Shown here piece by piece: positions 58,260-64,000 of a DNA stretch of 64,000 nucleotides. Both the position numbers and the translations under genes were made by a program. Location: assembly GCA_947034885.2 (NCBI GenBank), contig OX344754.2:8005001-8069000 (forward strand), in the 5' to 3' direction. This DNA is from Thuidium tamariscinum (Eukaryota; Streptophyta; Bryopsida; Hypnales; Thuidiaceae). The notes beneath the pieces were generated by a model. That model was not told the origin of the DNA. It ran no database searches and worked only from the letters and a program-made list of their open reading frames with translations. Positions within the stretch are counted from its first letter, which is position 1, and each line of letters begins with the position of its first letter.

Positions 58260-61200
58260 ATGGCTTCCATTCGAGTAGAGGGGTATGCGGTTCCTATTGT
58301 GTTTCCGGTAGTAGATGGTGGATGTGCTAGAGTAGCGAGCCACCTTCTCCACGTTCAATTTAAGTTCCTAGAATGCTCTGTATATGTTGAGGAAGAAAAA
58401 ATATCAGAATCAGGTGAAGTTTATCAGTCTGTTCCTATTGACATGTCTATAGAAGATGGATCACGTTGCTGGTACCTTCCTCCAAGAAACTACAGAGCAT
58501 ATGGGCTTCCATTGTCTGCACTGAGTGCATCTACTGAAATCCTCAATCGCCAATCAGACAATTCCACTGTAGATATGCCAAAACCACCACATGCCGTTGC
58601 ACTTAGCCCACCTGTACATGCTTTACCAATGAATGAGATGCGTACACTACTTCGTAAGGTGAAAGTAGAGAGATTAGATACTATCATAGAGTTGTCTTCG
58701 AATTCCGAAGGAGAGCCTGTACATTGCAAGTCCAAAAAGCCTCAGGCTTTTGTTCCCCTCGAATCGTGCAAGATGGAAAGAGTAGAATCATTTTCCGATG
58801 CTCCATCTAGAAGTCCCTCAACTTCGTCACTTCCACTTCCTCTTGTACACCCGTATGTAGGAGGGAGAGAAAGCATTATGGAATGTTTGAAGAGACTCGC
58901 TACAATGCGCCGGTCTCGCAACGAACTGTCGACAATGAATCTGGATACTCTGAAGCACCTTCAAGTTCCATACCTTCCAGCAGTATTTGATGGAGATGTC
59001 ATCTTTGAACTGCCCCCGTGTCGCTCATCTTCTTCCTCGACAGGTGCCCAAAACTTGGAGGGAATGGACAAGCGGTACGACGGACATCCGTGGTGCAAGC
59101 TCATGACAACTAACATCCACAACTCTGACAACTTGAAATTTCGTAAGTCGTATTGTGCTGGCCATCTCAGTTGTGAAAATCCAAATTGTGATTATTTGAA
59201 GAGAGCTTCTAAGAAAAATGAAACAGAGTGGATTGGCTATACTGTGTTTCCTTTTAGTCCGGGGGAGTGTCCACCAGCAGATTCAACTCTAGTATGCAAA
59301 GTCTGCAAAACTTCACCATCCTGTCTTAGCGAATGCAAGGCTAGGATTTACTATGCATATGCTGATAACCCAGAACTTAGTAGGGCTGCAATTCACTTTG
59401 GAAAGCACGAGCACCCTGTTACTAAGGGGATGTATAGGGATTCCGCGGAAAAAATTTGCGGACTCATAGCAGAGCAAGTGGAAAAGACACCCATGGCCAC
59501 GAACTCTGCTATTGCTCTTTCTGCTAGTAAAGAGTTCTTAACGAGCTACTTGTTTCACAATGGAGAGGGCGAGAAAAAGATGTTGAGGGAGGAAGAAATG
59601 GAGGAGGTCATGGATCGCTTTCAATACCTAAGTAGTCCAAGTATTCGCAATGTTATTTCTTCTTTCCGTTCTAACAACCGAGGAGGAATGATCGACAACA
59701 TTATGACTATGAAGAGAGAGTTCAAGTTCGAATTCATACACGACAGTGTCTTCCCTGGGCAAGGGAAGGAGAAGGTATACATCTTCAAGATGCTTACTGA
59801 AGGCCCAGGGAGTGGGGTGGACCTCGTCAAGCGCATGCAAGAAGGAGGTGATCTTCAGAATGCTTGGTTGATGTTTGACCACGTGAAGCGCGTGAAGGAC
59901 TGGACCACAATGGCTTGCCACGTGTATGATACTCAGTACAAAAAGGTGATGACCATTGCAATATGCGATATGCAATCCGAAGACACCGAGATTCAAGTAC
60001 AGTTCTGGAGAAGCTTGAATATGGTAATGCATTCACATGGGGTGACTAATCCAAACTTCAAGGGATTTATGGCGGATAATGCCATGGCCAATTGGAATGC
60101 GGTACGCATTGTGTACGGAAGCGGTTCTGCCAATGTTGCCATGGAGAATCGAGAAAGAACATGTTTGCTGCATTGGAGTACCTCTCTCCATAAGCATACA
60201 CAGAAGTACATCAAAGAAGCATTCCATCAACAACACATGTCATTGTGCAAGCAGTACAAGGACTCCAAGAATATGGACCAAGCAGAGATACGGTACCTAG
60301 CCATCCGGTCATGGTGGCTATCATCTGGAGCTGCCAATGAAGATGCACTTCATCACTTGGACCATTGGCTAGCTTTTTGGCATTTTCGTTACCGGCAATG
60401 GGGAGGCTTCATGGACATGGTATGTTTAATCAATAATTGCAATTTGTATATGAATTTGAAGTTTGAATTTACATTCTCTAATACAAAGTTCACTTCAATG
60501 TAAAATCTGATCTTTGTTGAAGTGGAAGTGTAATTTTCTTTTCGAGTTTTTTTTAAAATTTTTTTTTTAATTTTGTACTTCAAGATATGGAAAATAAGGG
60601 GGTCCGGGTAATACTCAATCTACATGCCTCGGATCCGACGGTTAACATCCGAGTATTAGCATGACCCCCTCAATTTTATTCCTAACCTCAAAAAATGAAC
60701 ATCAGTAGGTATGCAATTCAAATATATTTGTCTATGTAGACTAGATTTTTTTTGAATTAGTCTGATTTTTAGGAATTCAATACGGATATATCTTTCTACA
60801 ATGAGAAGTCCTTGGAAGTCATAATTACTATTGAAATGTGTATTCAATAGTGACCCTAATATTACAATCTAGAAGTTTGTTGTCTTTGGACTATAAATTT
60901 CTAACTATTTTGGTGAATTTTTGTTCATTTGTAGAAGCTGAATCTTGAAGAGATGTTGGACTTACCATCGTGCAATCTATCTGAAACGGTGCATAACAAG
61001 TGGCTACAAATGTCTGGAAAGCGAGGGAACAACTTGTTTGATGCAACATGTGATGACAGTATCCGTGCTTGGATGCAAATGACAAACTATCGTGCCTATT
61101 TGAGAGGTCATGCATCAAGATCAGGGCCGTCTAAGGGTGAGTTGAAGCTCAGAGCTGCTAGAAGGAGCGGGGATCCCAAAAAAATTGCAGATGCTTTGAA

Positions 61201-62323
61201 TGAATTGCCTGGTTCAGAAGGTGTTGGAACTAGAGTACCGCACTTGGAGGGAGAAGAAATATTTGGGAGTATGAAGAAGAAGTTGGATGTGCCCATTGGC
61301 GATGCAGGAGATTCACATAGACCGGACAAAGTGAACTTTTCTCAACCCCGTGTTCGAACAAGGTCCACAACAACTTCTTCACCTTCTTTGCAAAATAAGG
61401 GTAAAGAATTAGAAGATTCTACTGTAGGACATGTTACGATTGCATTTGAAAGTGACTGCGACATATCTAAGTGGCATATAGCACGGATTAGCCACAAATC
61501 CAACGCAAGATGTCAAGCTCAACAACAGAGATCCAGCATAAAGTGCACGTCAAAAATTGCGAGAGGAAAGAAGGGAACTCCAGCTCCTACCTATCGTGGA
61601 CGAAAAGAGGAATATGGCAGTAAGCGAGAGGTTGTGGCAGATTTCTGGTTTTTTTGGGACGACATTGAGCGATGTGTGAAAGGTACAAAGCGGAAGTAGG
61701 TAATTGATTGGCCACAGGTCCCGGAGGTATGGCCTGTTTTGAGTGGAACCAATCTCAACCGTGAAGAGACTTTGCTCTTGCAGCATGCGGGATTCCACCT
61801 CCAAGTATGTCCAACATTATCACCACGGCGATTGTTCAGCATGTCAAAGATTTTCACCACTGTTTTCTATGACGAACCTTCACCAAAGAACCCGGACACG
61901 TATCCTACAGTCAGGAACAATCGAACCATTCGAAGGACGGTAAATGCACCAACTACAGAGCAACGGAATAAATGGGAAAGTACAGGGAATGTCAGAGGAC
62001 AAATTTTGGAGGTCACATTACTCCCTTTTCCTGGACTTGGTGCAATTGTGGTACTTGAGACAGGGTCAGATTCTAACAGGAATGCATATCGAGTTACACT
62101 AGGAATGTTCCCAACGTGCACATGTCCAGATTTTGTGAATATGGCTGTTTCAGCTATTGGTGGTCGTCAACAGTACGTGAATTGCAAGCACTTGTACTAT
62201 TTGTATAGGTACTTTTGCAAGATGGATGTCCACAAAGACAAATTCATTCATGCACCAAGTTATAGCTTCAATGAGTTGAAGCTACTTCTACTCCGAGCGG
62301 GAATTATTGCAATTCCAGAATAG
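58260..62323 (+). pseudogene. MULE transposase with SWIM finger (one in-frame stop)
   Basis: Catalyses cut-and-paste transposition of Mutator-like elements. Exon 1 58260-60419 (720 codons, start MASIRVEGYAV), intron 60420-60934 (GTATGT...TTGTAG), exon 2 60935-62323; phases fit, about 1180 residues. Order: variable serine-rich leader; zinc-finger-like part (FRKSYCAGHLSCENPNCDYL, CKVCKTSPSCLSECKARIYY, HFGKHEHP); a helical part (REEEMEEVMDRFQYLSSPS); DDE core with YDTQYKKVMTIAICDMQSED, FKGFMADNAMANWNAV and TCLLHWS; basic linker; SWIM finger FPTCTCPDFV with YVNCKHLYYLY (C-x-C...C-x-H). A single TAG at 61697-61699 interrupts an otherwise open frame between linker and SWIM; CAG (Gln) to TAG would explain it. 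The alternative start at 58218 is TTG, so ATG at 58260 is preferred. Confidence 0.85.
60598..60672. repeat. CTCGGATCCGAG-type palindrome, copy 7
   Basis: GGGGGTCCGGGTAATACTC at the left, core CCTCGGATCCGACGG, right end GAGTATTAGCATGACCCCCT. It lies in the single intron of the transposase gene, so both E genes carry the family. Confidence 0.8.
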
Positions 62324-62512
62324 GCATGGCTAGATATGTTTATGTACTTCAATTGCATTTATAAGTATATATTATGATTGCCATTTGGAGTGAATTCTCT
62401 CGTATTACAAAAGTATTCAAAACTATTAATGCATTCACAAAGTGTCACAGAATGTTTTATCAAAAAAATTTGTTGAATTAAATTGAGATGCATGAATACA
62501 ACATTTTTTCTT

Positions 62513-63244
62513 GGGTCATTGCAAGAAACACCTGTACTATTTTGTGTCACACGTTGCATGCTGATCAGTTTTTTGGCCATAACTTTTGTGTTTTAGCTCC
62601 AAATGACTCAAGATTTATAGGGAAGGTACTCATAACTATTATACACCTTCCTTGATTTTTTCATAATTTTCAAAAATATTTTACTATCCAAAAATAGCCC
62701 CCGATTGGATGTCACACTTGGCAGTTTAGGGGTTTTTAGTACTATGGAGTACCTTTTTTTAATGATTTTGAGATGAAATTTGGATGATATGGTCTTCTAG
62801 TATATATCTAGCTTTCCAGGGAAGGATTTTAAAAAAAAGTTAATTTTGTGAGGTGTGGAGGTCTACAAAGAGAGCTCCCTTCTGCTTGTATTTTGAAACA
62901 TATAAAATATTATTTTGGTGAGTTTTTTTGTGAATGACCATCTCCATAAAGTTGTTGCAAATGGTCACTTTTTATTTTTTTTAAATACTTATTTTTACTA
63001 TTTTTCCCTAATTTTTGAACCAAAGTACCTATTTTCTTAAGATTTGGCACTTTTCAATTTCTCCTACGTAGAGAATTTTTCTATCAATTTCCTTCGGTGA
63101 AAACCTTCATTTTAGAGGTATATTCATTATTATTATTTTTTAAATTTTTTTAAAATTAGTTTTCTAATTTTATAGTACTCCTAAAAATTTCATGAGTACT
63201 GTTGCAAAACGCAACAAATAGGACAGGTGTTTCTTGCAATGACC
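62513..63244 (-). mobile_element. MITE family G, copy 6, in MULE E
   Basis: Starts GGGTCATTGCAAGAAACACC and ends GTGTTTCTTGCAATGACC; flanked by TTCTT (4-5 bp duplication). Same orientation as copy 1. It lies between the transposase stop and the right end of E. Confidence 0.88.
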
Positions 63245-63379
63245 TTCTTATAAATCCCTTGCTAGTTTTTTAGATAATGGATAAACTACATGCTGAAAAT
63301 TTTCCCCTAAACCTTGAAAGGCCTCATCCCTTAGCGAATAAAAGTTAAACTCAAAAATATAACATTTCACCTAAACCAC

Positions 63380-63576
63380 GGTTATAGGTGACACGGTCAT
63401 AGGTCATATTTTCACTATTTTTCGTAAAAAAACCAACTTTTCAACCCAAAAAATTGGAAAAAAAAAATTTCAAAAAATTTTCAATTTTTTTGGTTTCCAG
63501 GCTCACAGGCTCACAGGCTCCACGTTCGCAGCTCACAGGCTCACCGCTCCAAGCTCGCACGCTAGTGTCGTTGACC
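63380..63576. repeat. Right terminal inverted repeat of MULE E
   Basis: Contains AACCACGG, ACACGGTCATAGGTCAT, an A/T-rich stretch, then GGCTCACAGGCTCACAGGCT and GCACGCTAGTGTCGTTGACC. Complement of the left end in order and motif content. Confidence 0.75.
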
Positions 63577-63801
63577 CTAATATCATATCTAATCATCTAA
63601 TAAGATGTAGAAATTGGCTCTAAGGAGTCTTTTAAGGTATTCCGTAAAAATTGTAACCAATTCCTCGTAATTATAGGGAATTGTATCAATCCTACTTTGA
63701 ACACTCTTTTTAGTTGATTTTTTAACCATAATAACCCTAAATATGAACAATAAGCGAAAAAAGAAAACCTCGAGGCCTAAGTGACAATGACAGGCCTCAC
63801 A

Positions 63802-64000
63802 CTAACTGGTTTTCTTTTTTCTTTTGTCATGTGGAAACGTGACAGACTCAAAGCCCAGGGCGTCTTGACTAAGCTTATAGACCCTTACGTAATGTTCAGC
63901 ATGACGTGCTTGCTACCGTTACTGGAGAGTATCGACCATCTTGTTTTGTTTGCTCAAAAGCGTGACATGTTCATCTATGATATTGTGGCAACTCTTCAAA
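63802..64000 (+). pseudogene. hAT-like transposase gene, next exon (continues past window)
   Basis: Directly after fossil I the frame resumes as LTGFLFSFVMWKRDRLKAQG, then DPYVMFSMTCLLPLLESIDH and LVLFAQKRDMFIYDIV, still open at the window edge. LLPLLESI and F-A-Q-x-RD-x-F-I-x-D are typical of the hAT group also seen at 8522-9674. The first five coding bases (CTAAC) are the duplicated target, also at 9773-9777 just after the acceptor CACATAG, so both exons belong to one gene. Confidence 0.75.

Larger units (their letters stand above)
44471..63576. mobile_element. MULE E carrying a transposase and a ParB-methyltransferase gene
   Basis: 9-bp duplication CTAATATCA at 44462-44470 and 63577-63585. 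Left end GGGTTGCTAGCGTGTGAGCC, right end reversed GGTCAACGACACTAGCGTGC then GAGC. Both ends contain repeated GTGAGCCTGTGAGC modules and, ~100-190 bp in, CCTATGACCGTG and AACCGTGG, so the inverted repeats are ~190 bp but diverged. Two divergent genes fill it. Nested in it are LTR-type fossil C (47602-51018) and a G MITE (62513-63244). Own length ~15 kb. The related MITE at 12904 supports the family. Confidence 0.82.
9778..63801 (-). mobile_element. LTR-type retroelement fossil I, split by nested insertions
   Basis: Starts TGTGGGCACATTATTCCCAC and ends GACAGGCCTCACA, with the 5-bp duplication CTAAC at 9773-9777 and 63802-63806. Same family as fossil C: shared 'TTCCCACCTTTGGAAT', 'CTTCCAAGCAATGGATC', 'AGCTTCGCCGT' and 'TAGTGGGATTTTACC'. 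Its own sequence is about 4.3 kb. The rest is a MULE MITE (12904-13748), transposon D, a G MITE (43730) and MULE E. No coding region is recognised, so it is probably a long solo LTR or a non-autonomous element. Broken by at least four insertions. It is older than everything inside it. Confidence 0.8.

Noticed and set aside
61697-61699. Programmed read-through of TAG in the MULE transposase
   Set aside because: No read-through context recognised, and similar CAG-to-TAG changes occur in other decayed genes here; simple mutation is more likely.

Overview
The window looks like repeat-dense, AT-rich nuclear DNA of a plant or close streptophyte relative. The reasons are GT-AG introns, a CACTA element with plant-type TNP2, DUF4216 and Ptta/En/Spm-type proteins, a SWIM-finger Mutator-like (MULE) transposase, plant-like cullin-3 exons and many MITEs. 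An early-diverging plant lineage is my guess and I cannot prove it. I see no ordinary single-copy host gene, tRNA, rRNA or CRISPR array. Almost everything is transposable elements nested in one another, and most junctions can be fixed by target-site duplications (TSDs).

Layout. 1-4218 holds ~720-bp MITEs of one family (here 'G') and another inverted-repeat element. At 4219-8486 an LTR-type fossil (A) sits in the right end of a G copy and itself carries a hAT MITE (7369-7712). A hAT-like transposase gene starts near 8.5 kb. Five bases into its second exon (TSD CTAAC) an LTR-type fossil (element I) was inserted. I now runs 9778-63801, and the second exon resumes at 63802.

Inside I lie three main insertions. 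First is a small MULE-derived MITE (12904-13748). Second is a large DNA transposon 'D' (14685-43680; TSD ACTCGTCT; ends CTC plus twelve G). D codes on the minus strand for a transposase I cannot place in a superfamily, followed by decayed cullin-3 exons and an F-box-like piece. D was in turn split by an LTR-type fossil (B, 16391-20306) and by a 16.1-kb CACTA element (24349-40496; TSD CAA). The CACTA element carries a palindromic CACTA MITE (34668-34830). Third is a 19.1-kb MULE 'E' (44471-63576; TSD CTAATATCA), which carries two divergent genes.

Element E is the most interesting part. On the plus strand (58260-62323) it encodes a ~1180-residue MULE transposase with N-terminal zinc-finger-like cysteines, a DDE core and a C-terminal SWIM finger; one in-frame TAG splits it. 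On the minus strand (55752-45474, about 12 exons) it encodes a protein with a ParB-like 'DGNHR' segment followed by a circularly permuted bacterial/phage-type N4/N6 amino-methyltransferase fold. The usual catalytic DPPY motif appears as DCQEN. The gene is interrupted by an LTR-type fossil (C, 47602-51018) and one apparent frameshift. Seven ~75-bp palindromes centred on CTCGGATCCGAG, with GGGGGTC-type ends, lie in introns of both E genes. A MULE that carries its own ParB-methyltransferase protein would be a new kind of transposon cargo, perhaps for marking its own DNA or evading host silencing; that role is inference.

The copy looks old. Several stops fit C-to-T decay of methylated cytosines (CAG to TAG, CGA to TGA).
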